Origin: Nemertoderma westbladi
Taxonomy: Eukaryota; Xenacoelomorpha; Nemertodermatida; Nemertodermatidae
Direction of reading: 5' to 3'
Assembly: GCA_032718475.1 (NCBI GenBank)
Contig: JAUCBJ010001515.1
Span: forward strand, 1-53,535
DNA length: 53,535 nt
Shown here piece by piece: positions 21,639-32,260 of the stretch. The number at the start of each line of letters is the position of its first letter. Positions within the stretch are counted from its first letter, which is position 1. The notes beneath the pieces were generated by a model that was not told the origin of the DNA, searched no databases, and was given only the letters and a program-made list of their open reading frames with translations. The position numbers were made by a program, and so were the translations under genes.

Positions 21639-24600
21639 CAGTAGGGAACATACCCTTAAATAAGCTCCAAAAGTGGGTTCTTATTTAAGGAAAATGGCTC
21701 TTATTTAGGGGTTTTTGGGCCTTTTTTGGATATTTTTTCGACATAATATGCAAGAACTTGTTTCAGTAAAAAATACCGCATAATTTTATTTCACAATATA
21801 AAAGTTGGTTCTTTCTTGAACATAATGCAAAAAACCAGAAAACATTTCACCGTCCGGTTTTTTTTCTACAAGCGTTTTAAAATTGCATCAAAAATACGAC
21901 CAGTTCCTAAATAAGAGGGATTTTTTAAATTTACCTTATTTAAGACATCGAAATTGTACACATAAATACTAAAAGTCCTTAAATAAGAACTTTTTGACAT
22001 GGGTTTCTTATTTAGGTATACAATTTCATTCCAAAATCTGCATATTCCTTAAATAAATTAAATATTTCTCATTTCTCATATATTAAATTAAATAAATTAA
22101 ATTAAATATCCTATATAATGTCTCTTATAACCTCGTCTCCCAGCCCCGTCTTCCTTCTGCCCTTATCTGCTTATGACAGTTATGACCTACCTGCGTGCCT
22201 AACCTTGACAGGACATTGCAAGATGCTGCTGAGATAATGGAGCTTCTGAGCTTAATTGGATAGGTGCAAAAATGCACAACGAGCAACAATGACCAACTAT
22301 AAGCAACAACGAGCAACAAATGAACAATGAGTAACAAAACAACGAGCAACAAGGAGCAACAACGAGTAACATTGTGCAACAATGAGCAATAATAAAGTAC
22401 CGGTACAACAACGAGCAATAATGAGGAACAACGACTGAACGAGCAACAATGAGCAACAACGAGTAACAATGATCAACTACGAACTACGAGTAACATTGAG
22501 CAACAATGAGCAACAACGAGCAAAGGTGAGCAATAATAAAGTACAACAACGAGCAACAGCGAGAAACAGCGAGCAACAATGAGGAACCACGACTGAACGA
22601 GCAATAATAAAGTACAACAACGAGAAACAACGACCAATAATTAGGACACAGGAACAACGAGTAACAATGAGCAACAATGACAATGAGTAACAACGAGTAA
22701 CATTGAGCAATAATAATTTTAATAAAGTATAACAACGAGTAACATTGAGCAACAACGAGCAACAATGAGAAATACTGAGCAACAATGAGCAATAATAAAG
22801 AACAACAACGAGCAACAATGAACAACAACGAGAAACAACGAGCGATAATGAGCAACAACGACTGAACGAGCAACAACGAGTTATATTGAGCAACAACGAG
22901 TTATATTGAGCAACAATGAGCAATAACAAAGTACAACAACGAGCAACAATGAGCAACAACGACTGAACGAGCAACAACGAGTAATATTGAGCAACAATGA
23001 GCAATAATAAAGTACAACAACGAGAAACAACGAGCAACAATGAGGAACAACGATTGAACGAGCAATAATAAAGTACAACAACGAGCAACAATGAGTAACA
23101 ATGCGCAATAATGAGCAACAACGAGCAATAATAGAGTACAACGAGCAACAATGAGCAATAATAAAGAACAACAACGAGCAACAATGAGCAACAACGAGAA
23201 ACAATGAGCAATAATGAGCAACAACGACTGAACGAGCAACAACGAGTTATATTGAGCAACAACGAGTTATATTGAGCAACAATGAGCAATAATAAAGTAC
23301 AACAACGAGCAACAATGAGCAACAACGAGTAATATTGAGCAACAATGAGCAATAATAAAGTACAACAACGAGAAACAACGAGCAACAATGAGGAACAACG
23401 AGCAAAAGTGAGCAATAATAAAGTACAACAACGAGCAACAATGAGAAACAGCGAGCAACAATGAGGAACAACGACTGAACGAGCAATAATAAAGTACAAC
23501 AACGAGAAACAACGACCAATAATTAGGACACAGGAACAACGAGTAACAATGAGCTACAATGACAATGAGTAACAACGAGTAACATTGAGCAATAATAATT
23601 TTAATAAAGTATAACAACGAGTAACATTGAGCAACAACGAGCAACAATGAGAAATACTGAGCAACAATGAGCAACAACGAGTAATATTGAGCAACAATGA
23701 GCAATAATAAAGTACAACAACGAGAAACAACGAGCAACAATGAGGAACAACGATTGAACGAGCAATAATAAAGTGCAACAACGAGCAACAATGAGTAACA
23801 AAATACAATAATGAGCAACAGCGAGCAATAATACAACTAACGAGCAACAATGAGCACCAACAAGCAGCAATGAGCAACAATGACCAACAATGAGGAAAAA
23901 TGACCAACAACGAGAAATAATAAAGCACAACGAGCAGCAATGAGCAAGAACGAGCAACAAACTGCGTCGAACCGGATTGAATGTGGGGGAGAGCCACGTT
24001 CAAGTGAGCGAAGCCTTAGCTGGGGAACTATTATATGGGTGCTATTAACGAGTTGTCTGTCGTTGTTGTAAATTTTTTATCGCTAATAACTCGGTCATTC
24101 CTTGATGAAATTAAACGAAATTTAGTATGTATGTAGTCTGTCAAAAGATTAGAAATAATCTGAAGTTTGGTAAAAAACAAACGAACGCAATGAGGCAAAT
24201 ACGGAGACGAGTATTGTGTTGAACGACCTCTGACTAACGAAAGACAACATGTTAATGGGGTGGGGCCCCTATCAGCTAGGGTTAGCTAAGGCTTTGCTCA
24301 CTTCATGCTGCGCAAAGGTCCCACGAACGTGTCCCACTCCTGCCTGAGCCAGTTGAGCCAAAACGTCATCCAGTCCTTCAGTCATCATCTTTAACCTTCA
24401 TAACGTCTATCAGCTGCCTGACCGAACCATCTTTGTTCCTATTGACATGACATTGACATTGGTTTTTCACTTTTTTCACACCTTTCAAGTACAACATTGT
24501 GGACAATCCATCTAAGTGGGGCGTAACGCGGAGCAGAAGAGGAATTGCAGGACACAAGTTCGTTTTTCGAAACTGTGCGGTGATGTCCAGTTACTTGAGT

Positions 24601-25315
24601 CATGTCTCATCGAAATACGTGACAATGTATGTGCGGTGCGCTCAGATGCTGAGATGGGCGATGGGCTATTCTTTTGAATATCAATGGGCTATTCTATACT
24701 ACCATGTGAGGTAAGAATGCCAGTGCTAGCAACTTCATTATGATACGATATTCTATAGAGGATTTATAGAGTGCAGTGCAACCATAGTCCTTATCCTTAA
24801 CCCAACAATTAGTAATATACAGAATGACATAAATCAGAGAATTATGAAAGAAGTGTAACACATACTGTAAGGACTGAAGGAATAAGGAATATTTATTTTA
24901 TTTAAGGAATGTGCAGATTTTGGGATACAATTGTATTCCTAAATAAGAAACCCAGGTCAAAAAGTTATTATTTAGGGACTTTTAGTATTTATGTGTACAA
25001 TTTCGATATCTTAAATAAGGTAAATTTAAAAAATCCCCCTTATTTAGGAACTAGTCGTATTTTTGATGCAATTTTAAAACGCTTGTAGAAAAAAAACCGG
25101 ACGGTGAAATGTTTTCTGGTTTTTTGCTTTATGTTCAAGAAAGACCCAACTTTTACATTGTGAAATAAAATTATGCGGTATTTTTTCCTGAAACAAGTTA
25201 TTGCATATTATATCGAAAAAATATCCAAAAAAGGCCCAAAAACCCCTAAATAAGAGCCATTTTCCTTAAATAAGAACCCACTTTTGGAGCTTATTTAAGG
25301 GTATGTTCCCTACTG
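21639..25315. mobile_element. Nested TIR element E (innermost), TSD CCAAC
   Basis: Inverted repeats of about 420 bp begin CAGTAGGGAACATACCCTTA (21639 forward; 25315 reverse). CCAAC lies at 21634-21638 and 25316-25320. The TIRs contain many CTTATTTAGG and CCTTAAATAAG words in both orientations plus a conserved block with AAAACCGGACGGTGAAATG. The interior is a 1.7-kb satellite (22264-23960) and a short foldback (24000-24300) containing GCGAAGCCTTAGCTGGGG and its near inverse. No transposase. Its CAGT end and 5-bp duplication match A and B. Because D's array itself contains CCAAC, the duplication alone is weaker evidence than the TIRs. Confidence 0.85.
22264..23960. repeat. Decamer satellite (GAGCAACAAT/C) with ~880-bp higher-order repeat
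   Basis: The array is built of ten-base units AACAATGAGC and AACAACGAGC, with periodic AATAATAAAGTACAACAACG and GACTGAACGAGC variants. A long distinctive block (AACGACCAATAATTAGGACA onwards) occurs at about 22628 and again at about 23507, giving a higher-order period of about 880 bp. Minus-strand frames up to 341 codons (LLLIVARCCSLL-like) are open only because the unit lacks stops; they are not genes. Confidence 0.95.
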
Positions 25316-25510
25316 CCAACTTTACCCAATACCACCCAACTTTACCCAATCATTTCAATCCATCAATCCATCATCAGGCCTAATCAATTAGTCAGTTAGT
25401 TCAGTAGTTAGGCCTATCTACCATATCCAATCTGCCAATGGCTGATTGGAGTGGAGGCAAGGCTGCAGAGGGAAACTTGATGCATATCTCAACCTGAATG
25501 TTAAATTCTC

Positions 25511-25567
25511 AATTTAGGGAAAGGAACAGGTTATAGTGGCACGTTATTCTAACCAAAACAATAAACT
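25511..25567 (-). repeat. Dispersed 55-60 bp motif, copy c
   Basis: GGGAAAGGAACAGGTTATAG, then TGGCACGTTATTCTAACCAA and AACAATAAAC. The same word set as 19075-19131 and 27458-27515 but without a recognisable LINE coding remnant beside it. Confidence 0.6.
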
Positions 25568-26248
25568 AAAGTCTATTCTATAGAACATCACCTCCCCGAA
25601 ATGCACCCTCATACAGCCATATTGATCATTTTATTGATGTCTGGATGTGTTATGTTCAGATGTTATGATTATAAGTACTGGCTGACTGGAGTATGACTAT
25701 ACAGCTATAAACATGAAGCCATTGCTGCATAGGCCTACACTGATACAAACCATTCCTACTATGACCTACTGTATTGTATTACAGCTGTACAGTCTGACAG
25801 TTACTGCAGTATTAAACTGCCAGACAGACTGCTGGAATGCTACTGTCAGACAGTAGGCCTACTGGTCCGGTACTGTAGTAAGTAAGTAAGCCTTCTGCTG
25901 TACTGTATTGCATCACTGGTCGGCAGATAGGTAGTTGGGTATTCGATTGGGTAAAGTTGGGTAAAGTTGGGTGGTATTGGGTAAAGTGGGGTAAAGTTGG
26001 GTAAAGTTGGGTAAAAAGTTGGGTAAAGTGGGGTAAAGTTGGGTAAGTTTGGGTAAAGTTGGGTAGATTTGGGTAAAGTTGGGTAATTAGTAGGACCGAT
26101 TTTGTTTGGATTATGACATATGATGAGGTGCGCGACGAGCCAATTTCAGGTGCGCGGTGATTTCAAAACAACAAAGCGTACCTGCGCGCTCATGCATGAA
26201 TTCCAACCTGGTTGTTAGTTACAGTTATTTTATTAAACTGTTATTTAA

Positions 26249-26270
26249 GGGGGGGGGGGGGGGGGGGGGG
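26249..26270 (+). repeat. Poly-G tract (22 G) beside element C
   Basis: A G run in B sequence, 30 bp right of element C's duplication. It is followed by ACTGGACGCAATAAAATTGC, and dispersed-motif copy d (reverse orientation) lies at 26378-26440. Confidence 0.9.
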
Positions 26271-26560
26271 ACTGGACGCAATAAAATTGCATCCCTCTCC
26301 AGGCAGCCAGGGGAAATTGGACAGAATTAACAGTTGATTACTCTCAAAAATTAAACTGTAACCTGACAACCTGTTCTATTGTGTTTAGTATATTGTTTTG
26401 GTTAATATAATGTGCCTTTGTAACCTGCTCCTTTCAGCCTTTCCAGAAGGAATCCGTAATTAAATATCCCATTTTTCATTTCATCAGTTGTCCAGTTTAA
26501 AATATAAAGGTATAATAATTAAAATTGATGTTGGATCAATTAAACAGATTTAATAATAAA

Positions 26561-28445
26561 CAGTCGGTGAGAAGTCAAAAATTGGACTTGAGTCCAAAAT
26601 TGGACTTCGACTCCAGTTCAAGTCCAAAATTGGACTTCTGTGAGTCCAATATTGGACTTCAAATCAGCCAATTGTTCCAGGGCCTTCGGTAATTGGATCG
26701 GGCGGGATTTTTTTTCTTTAATCGAAAATATATCAAAAAATAAGAGTTTTGAACAGGGGGACCTGAAATTCACCAGGGGGAACTTTTTTTATAAGGCTTT
26801 GAATTTTTACAAAAGTCCAATATTGGACTTTAAGTCCAATTTTGAACGTGACATTGAGAATCGAACTTAAAGGTGACTGCATGAAGCATGACAGATGAGA
26901 GACAGCCAGACAGCTGTTAAGTTATGGAAAGTTACCTTTGCAGCTCTGTATGTATCTTCAGTGTACTGACACTGTACTGTACTTAGAATATAATGGTACA
27001 TTCTAGCATTCTAGGTACTTTACTTTTAGCATATTGTTTAGTTTACAATTTACATTCATGTTATGTCTAACCTTACAGCCTTATGTACCCAGGACTTTAT
27101 AGTGTCTTTAGGACTAGATTAGATTATGCTCCAACAAATATTGAATTACAAATTATATTTGGTGGATACTGGTAGCAATGCCAGGTTAGCCAACTGCAGC
27201 TGCTGCTAAGGCTAACTACAGTACAAGCTACGATTTTGTCTAAGGCTATGGGCAGATGGGAGCCCTATCAGAAAGAAATATTACAAGTTGATGCTACCAC
27301 CATCTCTTCTAATTTTTCCATACAACAGGAAGGGTATTATAAAACGGCTGGATAACAGGATAATGAAATGGGATGATTAACTGATTAACGTGCTGGGGTC
27401 TCCACAATAAGTAGCCTACAGAAGTAACAAGTAACACACGTCATATCATAATCATAAACCAATTGAGGGAAAGGAACAGGTTACAGAGGCAGGCTTTTCT
27501 AACTAAAACAATAAACGGCCACTTTCAACTTTTGACTTTACCAATTGAAGGAGCCCTATATCCTCACCACATACTGACATACTACTACTACAATCGGCAT
27601 GATTCATTGCAGCTGCATTATATATATAGACCCTATTATGTATTAAGAATGCTGTGCCGGCTTGTTGACAAAAGTGCGCCTCCACAACTCCCTTACACTC
27701 TTACAGCCTTATCACCCATGACATTTGCTAGATCATCCGCATCTTCAAGGCCAGTCTGCTAGTGTCCTTTAAGACAGTAAGAAAGATGCGTCTCAAGAAG
27801 GTCATGGGCTGTCCACCATGCTTATTCACTCCATGAGGTGCACTGGCTGGTCCTCACGGCTTAAAGCGATGTCCTGCAAAGCGGAGGCAGCTTTGTTCTA
27901 GTGTCAAGCTTGGGGGAACCAATGACTGAATGAGACACCTCCAACTCCAATGTTATTTAGTGTCTGGTTGGAGATGCAGAGATGTGTGCATTGTACTTGA
28001 CACAGTGAGCCTAATCAAAACAATTAGTCAATAAACATTAACTCAATAACATAATAGGTTACAGTTTACAGTAGTCTTATTTTTGCCATACGATAATACC
28101 ACCGCTAAGGCAGTAAGGCTACCGCAAAGCTATACCACTACCGCAAAATGTAACTACTGATGTCTGACTGTAGGTGTGCGATCCCTGTTTATAGTACATA
28201 TACAGATATAATAATTAATTTGATCATTAAAATAATGTTGCATTGTAATTACCGGTATGTAATATAGGCCTATATGTACTGACTGATACGGGATGCAGTT
28301 TTGATTTAAATACCGATATACATAGTATGGCAGCATGGGTACACTTGGAGTTGTACTAAAGTCCAATATTGGACTTTGGAGTCCAAAATTGGACTTGAAG
28401 TCTAAAATTGGACTTGAAGTCCAATTTTTGACTTCTCACCGACTG
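26561..28445. mobile_element. Element A', uninterrupted second copy of A, TSD ATAAA
   Basis: A complete ~1.9-kb copy of A with the same CAGTCGGTGAG ends, flanked by ATAAA (26556-26560 and 28446-28450). It matches 18194-19700 on its left and 28806-29145 on its right almost throughout, with a ~75-bp segment missing at the join (about 28100). It shows what A looked like before B interrupted it. It lies inside B and is the best reference copy of the family here. Confidence 0.9.
27651..27899 (-). pseudogene. LINE C-terminal remnant inside element A'
   Basis: The same LINE tail as at 19253-19494, nearly identical apart from small indels near the TGLEDADDLANVMGD motif. Its presence at the same relative position in both copies supports passive co-mobilisation with the TIR element. 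Confidence 0.8.
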
Positions 28446-29150
28446 ATAAACCTTCAACATCAAATCGTCTTATATATTTATACTACAGTACTACTGGTAT
28501 AATATTAAATGTCAAATTTGGAATGTCATGTAAAATTTGAATCTTGCAGAATTTAAAACGTAATTATTTCAAAAAATTCTTGGTGAATTTCAATTACCCC
28601 TGGTGAAAATGTTCAAATGGCAAATTAATGTCTACATATAAAAATTAAGATGCCCAATTAAATAATTGAACTCCCAAAGCACTTTTTCTCTTTTTCCATG
28701 TCAAATTTAGCATGAAATGTCAAATTTGAAAAGCAAAATGTCAAATTTGACATAATGTCAAATTAAGCCAGGAACCAGACTGTCAACTACGCTACCGCGG
28801 TATACTCCGCTAAGGCAGTAAGGCTACCGCAAACAGGCAAAGTGCAAAGCTATACCACTACTGCAAAAAGTAACTACCGGTACTGATCTCTGACTGTACG
28901 TGTGCGATCCCTGTTTATAATACATATAATAATTAATTTGATCATTAAAATAATGTTGCATTGTAATTATGTAATATATATGTACTGATACGGGATGCCG
29001 TTTTGATTTAAATACCGATATACAGTATGGCAGCATGGGTACACTTGGAGTTGTACTAAAGTCCAATATTGGACTTTGGAGTCCCAAATTGGACTTGAAG
29101 TCTAAAATTGGACTTGAAGTCCAATTTTTGACTTCTCACCGACTGACAGC

Positions 29151-29738
29151 TCTGCAGCTAGAGTTACAGCAGACAGGCAGGCATACTGGCATAGGCAGTA
29201 CACAGGTACAGTCCAATCTCAATCCGTCTCCAGGACATTCGAATATCGGTACCGCAGTTGCAGTACTGCAGTACCGTTACCGGTCTGCTGGGCCGGCAGC
29301 CGGTAATACAGTACAGTACAGCAGTCTGGCAGTACCTACTGCCTACTCAACAGCAGAACAGCTCAAAGCAGTACTGCAGTATGCCATTGCCATATGCAGT
29401 ACGGTCAGACAGTACACAGCAGTAGGCCTAAGGTTAGAACTGAAGTAGCATACAGAAGTAATCTGTACCGGTACATGCGGTATGCCTTCTTTAGTACTGT
29501 AGTACAGTAGTACCGGTACTGCCTGTCAGCAGTTCTTGGTAGAAAAACCACAAAGATGAATGACTCTACAGTCAGACAGTGTGTTGCTTAGCAACAACAA
29601 CAATAAACAGCACCTTTCTGCCTTTAGCAGTGTGGGTGCCCATAAAAAGCAGACTACTTACGTATTGTGGACTACGGACTGACAATCAGGCATCGAAATC
29701 TGAAATGCAAATTTGAATGATCGCTTTGTTATCGCCGC
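29151..29738. other. Spacer rich in CAGTACTG/TACCGGTA palindromes
   Basis: The sequence between A and the LINE is dense in overlapping CTGCAGTA, CAGTACTG and TACCGGTA words and has no supported gene. Confidence 0.4.
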
Positions 29739-29752
29739 TGAGTCAGATTTTT

Positions 29753-30733
29753 TTTTTAAAAGAAGTTACACCCCTTTAGGGGTAAGTATATTAAGTCCAG
29801 TATTAAAAAAGAAAAAGCACAATTAATTCTATATTTAAGCACAATAAATAGTTAGTAAAAAACAAATGTTAATAAAAAAAGAAATGGTTAGCGGCAGATG
29901 TTTTGCACCAGTTATCCTCTCTAGTTGGTTTCTGTAGCGAGGGCTTCGGGTCGAGGACAGTCCGGGCAAGACAGGACGTGGTATCTGTCGCTGCAGCTGC
30001 CATTGCAGAACAAACAGACACATTTGTCCTCCGGGTCGTGGTATCGGCGGTTTACGCAGATCCTGTGGTGCCAGCCGTGGATCGTGGTCCTGGTAATGAT
30101 GTGTCTTTTGCGTTGCCCCGGGAGTCTCCACCAGTTAGTGGTGAACCCTGGGCCACGCTGGTACCCCCTGGCTGCGAAGTTGGCGGTGCGCTCCTCCCTG
30201 TGTGCTCTATATTGTTCTAGAACGTCTGGATTAAGGATATCAGGGTTCTTGTCTAGAGTCGTCTCTATAAACATCTTTGAGTTGGCAAGCTTTATTGCAG
30301 CTGTCGAAGACGATGATTTATGTAGACATAACATTTTCTTTACAAAGCGCGATTTGATCCGATCAATATCTTTTAGATTTTGCAGCTTAAGGTGGTGGCT
30401 ATAACTTTTGAAGCCATAAAGTGCCATTGGGGCAATCTTTATTTCGAAAATCTTTAGAGCTGTTTCAATGGAAAGGAGATGAAGGTTGTTTATTGATCCA
30501 ATTAATTTATAAGCCTTTTGTTGTTTTGACTTGATATGGTTTGTGAAACACAGTGATGACTGGAATAAAACGCCTAGATACTCATACTGTTTGCAGATTT
30601 CTACCACTCTGCCTCCGTAATAAAATATATCAGTCGGCGCAAGTCGTCCACCCTTTCTGAATTTTACAATTTTAGTCTTAATCAAATTGACTTCCATGCC
30701 GTTGTTAGTGCACCATTCATGCAGTACAGTTCA
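29753..30733 (-). mobile_element. 5'-truncated LINE insertion with 14-bp TSD
   Basis: TGAGTCAGATTTTT occurs at 29739-29752 and 30734-30747 and delimits a minus-strand LINE 3' end. The element ends in an A-rich tail (a T run on the plus strand at 29751-29757) and is cut at its 5' end inside the reverse-transcriptase ORF, as expected for target-primed reverse transcription. Its 3' UTR is ~170 bp and includes a CCCCTTTAGGGG hairpin near the tail. Confidence 0.9.
29921..30733 (-). pseudogene. LINE polyprotein C-terminal ORF (truncated, otherwise open)
   Basis: About 270 codons are open. The frame enters from the truncated 5' edge as HEWCTNNGMEVNLIKTK, followed by FRKGGRLAP, FYYGGRVVE and YEYLGVLF, a standard post-palm LINE segment. 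A helical region follows, then a terminal cysteine-histidine motif CLFCNGSCSDRYHVLSCP (CxxC...HxxxxC). The palm with YADD and any endonuclease are absent, so it cannot be active alone. The absence of stops suggests a fairly recent insertion. Its family differs from the LINEs at 170-634 and 19253-19494. Confidence 0.9.
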
Positions 30734-31185
30734 TGAGTCAGATTTTTGTAACTACAGTGCTTACTGTACAAAAGCCTATGGAATATAGTGTTCTAATCAG
30801 CCTAATTGTATTTTCCTTGTTAAAGGCTGTATTTCATTCCCCCTTTCCTCATTTGGGCCCAGTGAAAATGAGAGGAAATTTATCCTCTTTTTATCATCAT
30901 ATAGGCCTACTTTGGAATATAAATATTGATTATATCATTGATGGAATATAATAAGAGCATATAGCTCGTAGAATTATTTTAAACATTATTGAGATTTTGC
31001 ACATTTATAGTGACTGTTCGCGCTTTTAGACATTTAGCAGTTTAACCTGCCAATTTTAATTGTCTTTTTGTGGGGCGAGCCACGAAGTTGGCGGAGCCTT
31101 AGCGAATTGACACCGGCGAGCCACGAAGTTGGCGGAGCCTTAGCGAATTGACACTGTTAGGGGGTGGGTCAATTTATGCAAATAG

Positions 31186-31226
31186 TTGTCGTCGTCGTCG
31201 TCGTTGTCGTCGTCGTCGTCGTCGTT
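31186..31226 (+). repeat. (GTC)n microsatellite
   Basis: About a dozen GTC/GTT triplets, directly before the first 315-bp tandem unit. Short GTTGTCGTCGTT pieces recur at the start of the later units (about 31530 and 31846), so the microsatellite grew from the unit boundary. Confidence 0.9.
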
Positions 31227-32260
31227 ACGATTTTGACATGCTAATAACTTTGTCGGATTTAAAGCTGCCAAGTTGAAAATTTGTAGGTATCAATATGAGC
31301 AAAAGTTGAGATTTTTGAGAGACTTTCAGACACCATCAGTGCAATGGTCTCCCGCTAGAGGGCCACATGTCTAAACATTAAATGCCCTCCCATTTCTTTG
31401 CTTTTAATCCGTTTAAGCTGAAACTTGGCAGATATGTATTAGACCATTAGCTGTGACTTTCAAAGGAGGCGAATCCATCTGCAGTTCTCCAGTCTGCCGC
31501 TAGAGGGCCAAAGGTCTGAAAGTGAAATCGTTGTCGTCGTTACGATTTTGACATGCTAATAACTTTGTCGGATTTAAAGCTGCCAATTTGAAAATTTGTA
31601 GGTATCAATATGAGCTAAAGTTGAGATTTTTGAGAGACTTTCAGACACCATCAGTGCAATGGTCTCCCGCTAGAGGGCCACATGTCTAAACATTAAATGC
31701 CCTCCCATTTCTTTGCTTTTAATCCGTTTAAGCTGAAACTTGGCAGATATGTATTAGACCATTAGCTGTGACTTTCAAAGGAGGCGAATCCATCTGCAGT
31801 TCTCCAGTCTGCCGCTAGAGGGCCAAATGTCTGAAAGTGAAATCGTTGTCGTCGTTATGATATTGACATGCTTATAACTTTGTCGAATTTAAAGCTGCCA
31901 AGTTGAAAATTTGTTTTGTTGAAAATCAGTTCAACAGTCACCCGCTATAGGACTACTTTATGCCTGAAAGTGAATAGATTCTCCCGTCTCATTGATTTTA
32001 ATCAGTTTAAGCTGAATCTTGCCATATATTCTGGACCACATGCTGCGTCTTTGTGGGGGGGGGGGGGGGAGATTTAATCGGTCTGCCGCTATACGACGAA
32101 ATTTCTGAAAGTGAGATCCGTCTCTCATTTCGTTATCCGTTATTCAAGATGAAACTTGGCCGATGTATGTATGTACTATTCATCCATAGGCTGTGTCTTT
32201 GTGGGGCTGGAGACCCTAATCCATCTTCAGTTCTCACTATACCGCTAGAGTCAGAAATGT
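31223..32260 (+). repeat. ~315-bp tandem repeat with GCTAGAGGGC half-units
   Basis: CGTTACGATTTTGACATGCT starts units at 31223 and 31539 and, with a change, at 31853: two full units and degenerate partial ones. Each unit has two ~150-bp halves, each containing CCGCTAGAGGGC (31348, 31499, 31665, 31811) followed by GTCTGAAAGTGAAATC or a variant and AAGCTGAAACTTGGC. Related copies lie inside the Helitron. Confidence 0.85.

Larger units (their letters stand above)
21480..26097. mobile_element. Nested TIR element D with ACCCAACTTT minisatellite ends, ~9-bp TSD
   Basis: The left end is GGGTCCTACTAAATACCCAA and the right end, on the minus strand, GGTCCTACTAATTACCCAAC. GATTTTGTT lies at 21471-21479 and 26098-26106; the right terminus appears one base shorter. 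Both ends run into arrays of (T)TTACCCAAC: forward at 21490-21638 and inverted at about 25937-26085. E is inserted in the left array. Superfamily uncertain; 9 bp would suit Mutator-like elements. Confidence 0.8.
20831..26211. mobile_element. Nested TIR element C, TSD TTGTTAGT
   Basis: The left end is CCAGGTTGGAATTCATGC and the right end its inverse (GCATGAATTCCAACCTGG at 26194-26211). An 8-bp TTGTTAGT duplication lies at 20823-20830 and 26212-26219. Next to both ends are GCGCG-rich words (ACGCGTACCTGCGCG, GATGCGCGTTGCGCG, GGTGCGCG), the family's subterminal motif. The own sequence is about 770 bp and is interrupted by D. An 8-bp duplication suits hAT-like elements. Confidence 0.85.
19759..28782. 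mobile_element. Nested TIR element B, TSD TCAAC
   Basis: The left end is CAGTCTGGTTCCCGGCTTAA and the right end its inverse (GGAACCAGACTG at 28771-28782). TCAAC duplications lie at 19754-19758 and 28783-28787. The subterminal motif is the palindrome TGTCAAATTTGACA and variants, several times near each end (19779-19845 and 28505-28765). It was inserted into A and was itself hit by C (20831) and A' (26561). Its own sequence is roughly 1.75 kb. It contains an inverted LINE 3' fragment at 20405-20480. Confidence 0.85.
18194..29145. mobile_element. Nested TIR element A (outermost), TSD ACAGC
   Basis: The left end at 18194 reads CAGTCGGTGAGAAGTCAAAA and the right end at 29145 is its inverse. The flanks are ACAGC on both sides (18189-18193 and 29146-29150), so these distant ends belong to one insertion. 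Its own sequence is 18194-19758 plus 28783-29145; everything between is element B with its contents. Termini carry repeated palindromic AAGTCCAATATTGGACTT and GTCCAAAATTGGAC words. It carries a decayed LINE fragment (19253-19494). The ends start CAGT and the duplication is 5 bp. No transposase is visible. Confidence 0.85.

Noticed and set aside
22477-23502. 341-codon minus-strand ORF rich in Leu/Cys/Ile, looking like a membrane protein
   Set aside because: It is a translation of the decamer satellite; overlapping frames give similar hydrophobic strings, and there is no unique sequence, start context or splice signal.
22264-23960. CRISPR-like array
   Set aside because: Units are 10 bp without unique spacers, there are no cas genes, and the window is a eukaryotic genome.
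29903-30404. Two plus-strand ORFs of 105 and 159 codons
   Set aside because: They are antisense shadows of the minus-strand LINE ORF, whose sequence shows clear LINE motifs.
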